Shown piece by piece: positions 16,437 to 24,812 of a DNA stretch of 64,000 nucleotides (positions are counted from its first letter, which is position 1; every line of letters begins with the position of its first letter). Below the pieces are notes generated by a model that saw nothing but the letters and a program-made list of their open reading frames with translations, was not told where the DNA came from and searched no databases. Position numbers and translations under genes: made by a program. The stretch is from Bradyrhizobium retamae (GTDB lineage: Bacteria; Pseudomonadota; Alphaproteobacteria; Rhizobiales; Xanthobacteraceae): the NCBI RefSeq assembly GCF_001440415.1, contig NZ_LLYA01000124.1, forward strand, positions 60,825 to 124,824, read 5' to 3'.

Positions 16437-17993
16437 TCAGGCAACGGCTGATGTGCGCGCCCGCCACAGTGCGCTGCCGAGCAGCAGATACACTGCGCCC
16501 GTCCAAATGGCCTGCCAGTTCTGGAAGCCTTCGTTGAAGACGATATAGATCGCCGCCAAGGCGAAGAGTCCGGCAAACACGGCTTCGGCGAGCGGCCGCT
16601 CGCCGGATTTCGAACCGTTGAGAAACGCCAATGTCCAGAACGGCACCACGGCCATGGTCAGGGCGGCGAACGGGAAATCGCGCCAGCGCGCGTCGAATAT
16701 CAGGCTGAGCGCGGTCTGCGCGGCGATGAGCGTCGTCACGATCAGGGTCACGCCCAATATGTTGGTCATGAACAATGGGGTCAGGCCCTTGCGCGGCCCC
16801 AACACCTCAAGAAACGCCGGAAGCTCCCGCGCCGACATCAGCGCGTAGGTGGCCAGCAGCGGCGCTGTCATTGCCGCCGTCAGCAGAAAAACCTGAACCA
16901 GCCAACCGCCCAGCCCGTAGCTTTCCTGGAGCATCTTGTCGACGCTGATGCCCAGCAATATCCCGCCAGCGGTCGCGGATGCGGCGACCGCGGCCCACGA
17001 TGCCAACGGCGCCGCGGCCTGCTGGCGCTTCTGCGTGAACCCGGCAACTGCGAATACACAGAGGCAAAGAAGCAGCCCGCCTGCCATCTGCAGCTTCCAG
17101 AACGGGTAATTGCTGATGGCCACGCCGGCCGGATATTTCAGCTTGCGTTCGACCCCGTCGAACAGTCCCCAATAGCCCCCCACCGTTCCTTCCCAGCGGC
17201 GCTTCCACGGCTCGTCATAGGCTTCGAACAAATTGACGCGGAAGTTATCGCGCCTTGCCCGTTCGAGAATCTCGGAGATGAAACGCGCCTGGTTGACGCG
17301 GGAAGCCAGCGCGCCATCGCGCATCCGCCCGTGGCTTGGCCAACCGGTTTCGCCGATCAAAATCTCCTTGCCGGGAAAGGCTGTCGCCAATTGCTTGCGT
17401 ACCTCATCTACATGCGCGGCCGCATCCTCGGCGCGCGGGGGAACGTCCTCCCAATAGGGCAGGAAATGGGCGGTAACGAAATCGACATCGGCGCCTACCT
17501 CGCGGTAGCGCAGCCAAAATTCCCAGACATCGGCATAGGTCACCGGAATGTCCACGCGCGGCTTGACCGACTGGATCGTTTGCCGAAGGTCGCCAACGGT
17601 CATGTCGCCGCGCAGCAGCACTTCGCTGCCGACGATGAGCGCTGCGACCGTGCCCGGATGATCCTTGACCAACGAGACCGCAATGTCGGCGAGTTGCGCG
17701 TTCTTCGCGCGATCACGTCCGATCCAGACGCCGAGCAGAACCTTCAATCCGACTCTGGACGCAAGCTCGGGCACCTTGTCCAGCCCGTTGTCGATGGAAT
17801 AGGTGCGGATGCATTTGGAGACCTTGGCAAGCTCCTGCAGATCCTCCGCGATCTGCTCCGGCTTGACGATGAGCGTCGGATCGTGCGGCGTCTGATCGTT
17901 GCGGAACGGCGCGTAGGAAACGCATTCCAGCTTCGATGCATCATCAATCGGCGCACGCGTCAGCGCTACCGGCGTGGCCAGCCACCACCACAC
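16437..17993 (-). CDS. GH17-type membrane beta-glucanosyltransferase (NdvC-like)
   Basis: 518 residues from GTG 17993. The N-terminal periplasmic domain (about residues 20-300) is a GH17-like TIM barrel with the signature LIGETGWPS (nucleophile Glu) and a donor-type Glu in IVGSEVLL. The C-terminal half has about seven membrane helices. This architecture resembles NdvC of Bradyrhizobium, needed for beta-1,6 links in cyclic beta-glucans; that identity is inferred. The same frame continues upstream through a hydrophobic helix to a stop near 18070, so the true start is probably before 17993. The only base arrangement with a good ribosome site (GGGGAG) points to ATC at 18050. Confidence 0.8.
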   Translation of the reverse strand: MWWWLATPVALTRAPIDDASKLECVSYAPFRNDQTPHDPTLIVKPEQIAEDLQELAKVSKCIRTYSIDNGLDKVPELASRVGLKVLLGVWIGRDRAKNAQLADIAVSLVKDHPGTVAALIVGSEVLLRGDMTVGDLRQTIQSVKPRVDIPVTYADVWEFWLRYREVGADVDFVTAHFLPYWEDVPPRAEDAAAHVDEVRKQLATAFPGKEILIGETGWPSHGRMRDGALASRVNQARFISEILERARRDNFRVNLFEAYDEPWKRRWEGTVGGYWGLFDGVERKLKYPAGVAISNYPFWKLQMAGGLLLCLCVFAVAGFTQKRQQAAAPLASWAAVAASATAGGILLGISVDKMLQESYGLGGWLVQVFLLTAAMTAPLLATYALMSARELPAFLEVLGPRKGLTPLFMTNILGVTLIVTTLIAAQTALSLIFDARWRDFPFAALTMAVVPFWTLAFLNGSKSGERPLAEAVFAGLFALAAIYIVFNEGFQNWQAIWTGAVYLLLGSALWRARTSAVA

Positions 17994-18228
17994 CGCGACA
18001 ATGATACCCAGCGATAGAAATAAAAGCGCCAGCGGTGTGCGAAAGCCGATTGGTCCTGCTCCCCTAATAGGACGAATGGATGAGCCTGTTTAGCCGTGTG
18101 CGGCAGGCATGTCGACCCGCTGGTCACACCATCTGTACAATTGCGCGAGAGTACGGAAGTGGCGATATTGAGCCGTTCAAAAGTGAGTTTTGTTTGCGCA
18201 AAATTGATCGCGCCTGGCGAGTAAACTG

Positions 18229-19710
18229 ATGGCATTCAAGAGATTTTCCCGGCGACAATTTGGCAGACTTGCTGGCTGGTCGGCTCTTGGCATGTCGATG
18301 CTGTCAGCCAAGTCCAGTACGGCGCAATCCGATCAAGCGACCGGAACACAGAATCAGCGACTCTCGTCTGATTTTCCGAGCGGCTTTCTGTGGGGCACGG
18401 CGACCTCGGCCTATCAGGTCGAGGGCGCGGTCAACGAAGACGGCCGCGGGCCGTCGATCTGGGATCGCTTTGCCCACACGCCCGGAACGATCGCCGATAA
18501 CAGCAATGGGGATACTGCTGCGAACCACTATCATCTCTACAAGGAAGACATACGGCTGATGAAGGAGCTCGGCACAAAGGCCTATCGATTCTCGATCGCC
18601 TGGCCGCGCGTCTTTCCGGAAGGGGCCGGCTCGCCAAATCCAAAGGGTCTCGACTTCTACAAGCGCCTTATCGACGAATTGTCGGCAAACGGCATCGAGC
18701 CGTTTGTGACCCTGTATCACTGGGACCTGCCCCAGGCGTTGCAGGATCGCGTCGGCGGATGGACCTCGCGCGACACGCCAAAGGCATTCGCGGACTATGC
18801 CGCCCATGTCGCAAAGCATCTCGGTGATCGCGTGAGGCATTTCTTCACGATCAACGAATGCTCCAGGCTCGTTCATCTCGGCCACGGCCTCGGCGCCGAC
18901 GCGCCCGGCCTCAAACTGCCTCAATCAGGATTGAACCAGGTCCGTCACCATGTTGCGCTGGGACATGGTCTCGCGGTTCAGGCCATCCGCGCCCATGGGC
19001 GTGCCGGAACGAAGGTCGGTCCGGCGGAGAATGCCGTGAGCTGCATCCCCGCCATCGAAACGCCCCCCAACATCCGCGCCGCCGAGATGGCGACGCGCGA
19101 GCTCAACGCCGGCTACCTGACCGTGATGCTCGAAGGAAAATATACCGAGGCGTATCTGGCGCGGTCCGGCCAAGACGCGCCGAAATTCACCGCCGATGAT
19201 CTGCGCGTCATTTCATCCCCGATCGATTTCGTCGGGCTGAACGTCTATATGCCGGACCATTATGTCGTTGCCGCCGACAACGAGCGCGGCTTCACGCTGG
19301 CGCCGTTTCCCGCCTCATTTCCGCACATGAAAGCGAGCTGGCTCAGGCCCGGCCCCGAGGCCATCTACTGGGTGCCGCGTCACGTCGCAAAACTGTGGAA
19401 CGTGAAGTCGATCTATATCACCGAGAACGGAACATCAGGGAGCGATCAGCCGGCGCCGGACGGGACCATCTACGACGTCGACCGCATCATGTATCTGCGC
19501 AATTATCTCACGCAGTTGCAGCGCGCGACATCCGAGGGCGTGCCCGTGCTCGGATACTTCCTTTGGAGCCTGATGGATAATTTCGAATGGTCTGACGGCT
19601 ATGAGCAGCGCTTCGGCATCTACCACGTCGACTTCAATACCAAGCGTCGTACGCCCAAGCTGAGCGCATCGTTCTATCGCGAGACAATCGCACGAAATGC
19701 GGTAGTCTAG
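18229..19710 (+). CDS. Tat-exported GH1 family beta-glucosidase-like enzyme
   Basis: 493 residues. The N-terminus carries a twin-arginine signal (SRRQFGRLAG) and a hydrophobic stretch, so the enzyme is exported folded. GH1 motifs: FLWGTATSAYQVEGA, the acid/base region TINEC with Glu210, and the nucleophile Glu399 in YITENGT. In most GH1 enzymes the acid/base motif is NEP; here Pro is replaced by Cys. The aglycone site and W-sites around NFEWSDGYEQRFG are intact. The gene is divergent from the GH17-type gene, suggesting joint handling of beta-glucans in the periplasm (inference). Confidence 0.9.
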   Translation: MAFKRFSRRQFGRLAGWSALGMSMLSAKSSTAQSDQATGTQNQRLSSDFPSGFLWGTATSAYQVEGAVNEDGRGPSIWDRFAHTPGTIADNSNGDTAANHYHLYKEDIRLMKELGTKAYRFSIAWPRVFPEGAGSPNPKGLDFYKRLIDELSANGIEPFVTLYHWDLPQALQDRVGGWTSRDTPKAFADYAAHVAKHLGDRVRHFFTINECSRLVHLGHGLGADAPGLKLPQSGLNQVRHHVALGHGLAVQAIRAHGRAGTKVGPAENAVSCIPAIETPPNIRAAEMATRELNAGYLTVMLEGKYTEAYLARSGQDAPKFTADDLRVISSPIDFVGLNVYMPDHYVVAADNERGFTLAPFPASFPHMKASWLRPGPEAIYWVPRHVAKLWNVKSIYITENGTSGSDQPAPDGTIYDVDRIMYLRNYLTQLQRATSEGVPVLGYFLWSLMDNFEWSDGYEQRFGIYHVDFNTKRRTPKLSASFYRETIARNAVV

Positions 19711-19721
19711 TCTGGGGATAG

Positions 19722-21026
19722 TCAATCATTGCGCAGGCCCTTGCCGAGCGCCTCATACATGATCGTCTTCAGTGCCAGTTGAATTCGCCCGCCTTGCGTC
19801 GGAGCCTGCACCATGAAGACAACGAGCAAGTCGTCCTGCGGATCGACAAAATAGAAACTTCCGCCTGCGCCATCCCATCGGTATTCGCCGAGCGGCCATG
19901 TCGTGTTTGGCGGCGGTGAGGTGCGCACGGCAAAGCCAAGACCGAAGCCGCTGGACGGTCCCGGAAAATAAAAGGGATCGTGAATGATCCTGGTTTCCGG
20001 ACCGATCTGATCCGAGGTCATCAGCGCGACTGTCTCGGGCTTGAGGTACCGCTTGCCGTCCAGTTCGCCGCCGTTCAGCAGCATTTGCAGGAATCGGGCG
20101 TAGTCGGCGGCCGTCGAGACCAAACCCGCGCCACCGGATTCCCAGCGCCGCGGCACTGTCGGGTCTCCGATTCCGGCCACCCGAAAGCGATCGATCGGAA
20201 ATGGTTGGGCGATGCGCGGCCACTTCGCTTCATCTGCGACATAGTATGCGGTCTCGGACATGCCGAGCGGATCGAACAGTCTCTGCTTCTCGAATTGAAA
20301 CAGCGTCTGCCCCGAGACCACCTCGACGACGCGGCCGAGCACGTCGGTCGAATGGCTGTAGTTCCAACGCGTTGCCGGCTGATCGGCGAGCGGCAGCGTC
20401 GCGATGCGGTCAGCGAATTCAGCGTTGTCGAAGTCGCCGGCGTACAATCGCGGATTGGCATAGAGTTTCTGCACTGCGGTTTCGCCGAAGAAGCCGTAAG
20501 TGATCCCGGACGTGTGCCGCAGCAGATCCCTGATCGTGATCGGGCGCTTCAGCGGCTCGAGCTTGAGCGGGTGCTGTCCTGCTTCATCAGAAAGATCGAC
20601 ACCGACTTTCGCATCCGCAAAGGCACGAATGTATTTGGACACGGGATCGTCGAGGGCCAGCTTCCCGTCGTCGACCAGCATCATCGCGGCGACCGAGGTG
20701 ACGGCCTTCGACATCGAATAGATCTGAAAAATGGTATCCGGCGTCATCGGCTGGCTGGACGCAGGATCCCGCACGCCGAAACATTCAAGATAGACTGGTT
20801 TGCCGTGCTGCTGGATCAGAAGCACCGCACCGGGAATCTTGCCGGCCGTGACCTCGCTGCGAACGTAGTCACCAATCCGGTCAAGGGCCGCTCGCGAAAA
20901 AGTTGGCGCGGCCGGCGCTTTCGGCTCGGTCCGCGCCTCCTGCGGTTGGCCGCCGACCAGGGAAACCACAAGCGCCGCCGCAGCAAGGCAACGCCCTGCC
21001 GTGCCGTCAGTTCTCCAGCGCTTCAT
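19722..21026 (-). CDS. Serine hydrolase, beta-lactamase class C family (paralogue 2)
   Basis: 434 residues with a signal peptide (AAAALVVSLVGG). Beta-lactamase/DD-peptidase-like fold: SxxK motif SMSK near residue 105, the Tyr motif WNYSHSTD, and a C-terminal WDGAGGSFYFVDP in place of the KTG box. Members include esterases and peptidases; lactamase activity is not implied. Its first 20 bases overlap the end of the paralogue at 21007-22290, and the two proteins align along most of their length, so this is a tandem duplication. Confidence 0.9.
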   Translation of the reverse strand: MKRWRTDGTAGRCLAAAALVVSLVGGQPQEARTEPKAPAAPTFSRAALDRIGDYVRSEVTAGKIPGAVLLIQQHGKPVYLECFGVRDPASSQPMTPDTIFQIYSMSKAVTSVAAMMLVDDGKLALDDPVSKYIRAFADAKVGVDLSDEAGQHPLKLEPLKRPITIRDLLRHTSGITYGFFGETAVQKLYANPRLYAGDFDNAEFADRIATLPLADQPATRWNYSHSTDVLGRVVEVVSGQTLFQFEKQRLFDPLGMSETAYYVADEAKWPRIAQPFPIDRFRVAGIGDPTVPRRWESGGAGLVSTAADYARFLQMLLNGGELDGKRYLKPETVALMTSDQIGPETRIIHDPFYFPGPSSGFGLGFAVRTSPPPNTTWPLGEYRWDGAGGSFYFVDPQDDLLVVFMVQAPTQGGRIQLALKTIMYEALGKGLRND

Positions 21027-22290
21027 AGACCAACTGCTTCAGCGTCCGCTGGATGCGCTGGCGTTCCGTCGGCGTCTGCTCGAGCAGCACGAAGAACATG
21101 TCCTGCTTGCGGTCGACCACGAAATAGCAGCCGCTGGCGCCATCCCATTTCAATTCGCCAAGCGATCCCGGCGGCGGCGGCTTGGCATTGCCCGGATCGG
21201 TGCGCACCGCAAGGCCGAGGCCCATTCCGAAGCCGTCCCCGGGGAAATAGAAATAGTCCCGCTCGACCCCAGACCCGGGGCCGACATAGTCGGTCGTCAT
21301 CAGCTTGAACGTTTCGGGCTTCAGGTAGGTCTTGCCCTCGAACGTGCCGCCATTGAGCAGCATCTGCGTAAAGCGGCGGTAGTCCGCCATCGTCGAGTAC
21401 ATGCCGCCGCTGGCGAATTCGATCTTCTTGACATTGGTCGGGTTGGTGTCGCGGCCGACGCGGAAGTTACTGTCGTTCGGCACCGGCAGCGCCACACGCT
21501 GCTGCTTCTCCGGATCGGTGATGTAGAAGCCGGTGTCGACCATGCCGAGCGGATCGAGCAGCCTTTCGCGCATGATCGTGAACAGGGATTTTCCGGACGC
21601 GACTTCCATCACCCGCGCCAGGATGTCGGTGGAATGGCCGTATTGCCAGAGCGCGCCCGGCTGGTTGTGCAGCGGCAGTTTGGCGATCCGCTCGGCGAAC
21701 CCGGCCAGATCGAAATCTCCGTCATAGATATTGGCGGCCGCATAGGCCTTGCGGACCAGGGTGTCGCCGTAGAAGCCGTAGGTGATCCCTGACGTATGCA
21801 CCATCAGGTCGCGGACGGTCATCGGCCGGATTGGCGGCACCAGCTCGAGCGTCTTGGTGCCATCCTCGTTCTTCTTCTCGACGCCGACCTTCACATTCGC
21901 GAAGGACGGGATGTACTTTGAGACGGGATCGTCGAGCTTGATCGTGCCGTCCTCGACCAATTGCATGGCCACGACCGACGTGATCGCTTTCGTCATCGAG
22001 AACAGGCGGAAGATGGTCTTGTCATTGATTGGCTTCTTGGACTCCACGTCCTGAACGCCGAAGGTTTCGTGATAGACCGGCTTGCCATGCTGCTGGATCA
22101 GGACGTTCGCGCCCGCGATCTTGCCGGTCGCCACCTCGTTCTTGAAGAATTCGGTGATCTTCGTCAGCTTGTCCTTGTTGAAACGCGCGCCGGCGGGAAT
22201 GTCGAAGGTGCCTTCGGCGCGGACTTGCGGCGTAACCGCCAGCATCAGCGCGCCGCAGGCAAGCCCGCGCAGCATTTGACGCAAGTTCAT
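21007..22290 (-). CDS. Serine hydrolase, beta-lactamase class C family (paralogue 1)
   Basis: 427 residues with a signal peptide (LACGALMLAVTPQVRA). SxxK motif SMTK, Tyr motif WQYGHSTDIL, and C-terminal WDGASGCYFVVDR. It shares blocks such as VLIQQHGKPVY, LDDPVSKYI and HTSGITYGF with its downstream neighbour. Function is probably periplasmic esterase or peptidase. The ribosome-site GGAGGGGGTT precedes the ATG, so this is the first cistron of the pair. Confidence 0.9.
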   Translation of the reverse strand: MNLRQMLRGLACGALMLAVTPQVRAEGTFDIPAGARFNKDKLTKITEFFKNEVATGKIAGANVLIQQHGKPVYHETFGVQDVESKKPINDKTIFRLFSMTKAITSVVAMQLVEDGTIKLDDPVSKYIPSFANVKVGVEKKNEDGTKTLELVPPIRPMTVRDLMVHTSGITYGFYGDTLVRKAYAAANIYDGDFDLAGFAERIAKLPLHNQPGALWQYGHSTDILARVMEVASGKSLFTIMRERLLDPLGMVDTGFYITDPEKQQRVALPVPNDSNFRVGRDTNPTNVKKIEFASGGMYSTMADYRRFTQMLLNGGTFEGKTYLKPETFKLMTTDYVGPGSGVERDYFYFPGDGFGMGLGLAVRTDPGNAKPPPPGSLGELKWDGASGCYFVVDRKQDMFFVLLEQTPTERQRIQRTLKQLVYEALEN

Positions 22291-22332
22291 TGGAACCCCC
22301 TCCAGAATTCGGAGAGGAGTGTAGCTGCGGCG

Positions 22333-22821
22333 TCAGTCGGCGCAAGGGCTGCCAAAGGCTGCCAGCGCCCGTTCATGCAGCAGGCCGCTGTCAGGGGAGA
22401 AACAGCAGAAGATAACCCTTGTCACGGCAGGCGCTGCGGCCAATCCATCGACGACGGTTGCGACTGCGATGCCCGCCGCACGGTCGGCAGGGAAGCGATA
22501 GACGCCCGTAGAGATCGCGGGAAATGCCAGAGATGAGAGCGCATTGGCCTGGCAGAGCTCGAGGGAGCGCCGATAGCAGGAAGCGAGCAACCCGTCCTCT
22601 CCAACATTGCCGCCGTGCCAAACCGGCCCGACGGCGTGGATCACATGCCTGGCCGGCAACCGGTATCCTCGGGTGATCTTGGCGTCGCCGGTCGCGCAGC
22701 CATTTAGCGTGTGGCACTCGCGCTTCAGTTCTGGCCCTGCCGCCCGATGGATCGCACCATCGACGCCACCCCCGCCGAGGAGCGACGAATTGGCCGCGTT
22801 GACGATGGCGTCAACGCGCAA
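22333..22821 (-). CDS. Macrodomain protein (O-acetyl-ADP-ribose deacetylase-like)
   Basis: 162 residues from TTG 22821, the first conventional start codon. Macrodomain motifs: VDAIVNAANSSLLGGGGVDGAIHRAAG and GVYRFP near FPAISTG. Such proteins remove ADP-ribose or deacetylate O-acetyl-ADP-ribose. The conserved beginning (VIVADITGL) lies upstream in the same frame, which is open back into grxD without ATG, GTG or TTG. A CTG at 22887-22885 overlaps the grxD stop as CTGA, so a 184-residue protein with a CTG start is likely. Confidence 0.85.
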   Translation of the reverse strand: MRVDAIVNAANSSLLGGGGVDGAIHRAAGPELKRECHTLNGCATGDAKITRGYRLPARHVIHAVGPVWHGGNVGEDGLLASCYRRSLELCQANALSSLAFPAISTGVYRFPADRAAGIAVATVVDGLAAAPAVTRVIFCCFSPDSGLLHERALAAFGSPCAD

Positions 22822-22883
22822 GCCGGTGATGTCGGCAACAATGACTTCCAGCCGCGCCTGGCCGACCTGGCGCGCCAGCCCGC

Positions 22884-23222
22884 TCAGGCGGAAGCCGCCG
22901 CGTTGACGGTGACGCCCTTGTCGACAAAAAGCTGCTGCAATTCACCGGCTTGGAACATCTCGCGGATGATGTCGCAGCCGCCGACAAATTCGCCCTTGAC
23001 GTAGAGCTGCGGGATGGTCGGCCAGTTCGAATATTCCTTGATGCCGTTGCGAAGCTCGGCGGATTCCAGAACGTTCAGCCCCTTGTAGCCGACGCCGACG
23101 TGGTCGAGGATCTGGACCACCTGGCCAGAGAAACCGCACTGCGGAAACTGTGGCGTGCCCTTCATGAACAGCACGACGTCGTTCGACTTCACTTCGTTGT
23201 CGATGAATTGTTCGATGCTCAT
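22884..23222 (-). CDS. grxD: Monothiol glutaredoxin, Grx4 family
   Basis: 112 residues from ATG 23222; the longer open frame is rejected because MSIEQFI is the family start. The monothiol active site CGFS is present with the glutathione-binding residues WPTIPQLYV and GGCDI. These proteins carry [2Fe-2S] clusters with BolA partners and aid Fe-S trafficking. bolA is on the same strand 4.7 kb upstream (27894-28148); in many alphaproteobacteria the two are adjacent. Confidence 0.96.
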   Translation of the reverse strand: MSIEQFIDNEVKSNDVVLFMKGTPQFPQCGFSGQVVQILDHVGVGYKGLNVLESAELRNGIKEYSNWPTIPQLYVKGEFVGGCDIIREMFQAGELQQLFVDKGVTVNAAASA

Positions 23223-23241
23223 ATTTGCTTCCTTGTGGGGC

Positions 23242-23328
23242 TCAGCCCCCCTGCGTCGTCGCGTAACGGGCCGGCTCGTCCATGTAACCCGGATACTTGC
23301 CATATATGTAGCCCAAACCGTTGTGCAT
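23242..23328 (-). CDS. Possible 28-residue micro-ORF upstream of grxD
   Basis: ATG 23328 opens 28 codons ending 20 bases before grxD. The peptide is Tyr/Gly-rich ([16 protein letters not shown]) and does not read like a random frame, but there is no strong ribosome site. It might be a small protein, the tail of a lost gene, or a leader. No family was recognised. The remaining part of the 303-base gap 23223-23525 contains the egtB leader (CCGGAGACA ribosome site at about 23515) and a short GGGGCT/AGCCCC hairpin. Confidence 0.35.
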   Translation of the reverse strand: MHNGLGYIYGKYPGYMDEPARYATTQGG

Positions 23329-23525
23329 CCAAAGTAAAATGGCGAAGAGCTGGCTGCGCGGGGCCGGCTCAGGGCGGCCCGGGCGACCGCAGCCCATAGT
23401 CTGACGGCATTAATGTCATAGCGCGGGCAGGCTTTTATCCCGCACCGGAACCCCTATCTAGGACGGACTACCCGTCAGGAACCTGTTTGCCAGACTAACG
23501 TTCTCTCCTCTCACCGGAGACACCT

Positions 23526-24764
23526 GTGACGAAACCAGCACTCGCCGTCCCTGCCCCGTCACTTTTCTCGGATTCCGGCACCCTCGCCCAGAATTTGGTG
23601 GAGGCCTATCTGGCCGTCCGCGGCGAGACCGAGCGCCGGGCCGCTCCGTTGAGCCCCGAAGACCAGCTCATCCAGTCGATGCCGGACGCCAGCCCGACCA
23701 AATGGCACCGCGCCCATACCACCTGGTTCTTTGAGCAATTCCTGCTCGGTGAGCATTGCGAGGGTTACCAGCCCTTCCACCCTGATTATGCGTTTCTATT
23801 CAATTCCTATTATGTCAGCGCCGGACCGCGGCACGCCCGTCACCAGCGCGGCCATTTGACCCGCCCGAGCGCCGACGAAGTCACCGCCTATCGCCGGCAT
23901 GTCGATGCCGCCGTGGTGAAATTCTTCCAGACCGCCGGCGAAGAGCGCCTAACAAAACTGATCCCGCTGGTCGAGGTCGGCCTCAATCACGAGCAGCAGC
24001 ATCAGGAATTGATGCTGACCGACATCCTGCACGCCTTTGCCCAGAACCCGATCCCGCCGGCCTTTGATCCGGAGTGGCGCCTCCCGGCATCGCACCGTTC
24101 GGTAGACGAATGGACCACCCTCAACGAAGGTATCCACACCGTAGGCCACGCCGACGACAGCTTCCATTTCGACAATGAAAAGCCCGCGCACCGCGCCCTG
24201 GTCGGCCCGGTCAGGCTGGCCCGCAACCTGGTGACCAATGCGGAATGGCTCGCCTTCATGCAGGACGGCGGCTACGGCACGGCCACGCTGTGGCTGATGG
24301 ACGGCTTTGCCACGGCGACCAACGAGGGCTGGCAGGCCCCTGGCCACTGGCGCCAGGTCGACGGCGAGTGGCGGATCATGACGCTCGGCGGGCTGCAGCC
24401 GATCGACCCGGCCGCCCCGGTCTGCCACGTCAGCTATTACGAGGCGGACGCGTTTGCACGCTGGGCCGGCCGCCATCTGCCGACCGAAATGGAATGGGAG
24501 GTCGCCGCCCGCGCCGGCCAGCTCAACGATGCCTTTGGCATCGTCTGGCAGTGGACCCGCAGCTCCTACTCCCCCTACCCCGGCTACCGTGCCATCGAGG
24601 GGGCGCTCGGGGAATACAACGGCAAGTTCATGGTCAATCAGCTCGTGCTGCGCGGCTCCTCGCTTGCAACTCCAGCCGGCCACAGCCGTATCACCTACCG
24701 TAACTTCTTTTACCCGCACCACCGCTGGCAATTCACGGGGTTACGCCTCGCCGATTACGCCTGA
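23526..24764 (+). CDS. egtB: Ergothioneine biosynthesis protein EgtB (hercynine oxygenase)
   Basis: 412 residues from GTG 23526 (GGAG upstream). Non-heme iron enzyme joining hercynine to a thiol donor with O2 to give the sulfoxide intermediate of ergothioneine. N-terminal DinB-like domain with candidate iron ligands His64, His155 and His159 (NHEQQHQE), then a C-terminal FGE/sulfatase-modifying domain from about residue 195 (HVSYYEADAFARWAG, LPTEMEWEVAAR, RGSSLATP). egtD follows after 48 bases. egtA, egtC and egtE are not in the window. Confidence 0.95.
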   Translation: MTKPALAVPAPSLFSDSGTLAQNLVEAYLAVRGETERRAAPLSPEDQLIQSMPDASPTKWHRAHTTWFFEQFLLGEHCEGYQPFHPDYAFLFNSYYVSAGPRHARHQRGHLTRPSADEVTAYRRHVDAAVVKFFQTAGEERLTKLIPLVEVGLNHEQQHQELMLTDILHAFAQNPIPPAFDPEWRLPASHRSVDEWTTLNEGIHTVGHADDSFHFDNEKPAHRALVGPVRLARNLVTNAEWLAFMQDGGYGTATLWLMDGFATATNEGWQAPGHWRQVDGEWRIMTLGGLQPIDPAAPVCHVSYYEADAFARWAGRHLPTEMEWEVAARAGQLNDAFGIVWQWTRSSYSPYPGYRAIEGALGEYNGKFMVNQLVLRGSSLATPAGHSRITYRNFFYPHHRWQFTGLRLADYA

Positions 24765-24812
24765 CATTTTCGATCATCGAAGCGCGCCGGAAAGCGCGTT
24801 CAGGAGAGTATC

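Noticed and set aside
19980..21308. 442-codon plus-strand frame opposite the two serine hydrolases
   Set aside because: Antisense shadow spanning two real genes on the other strand.
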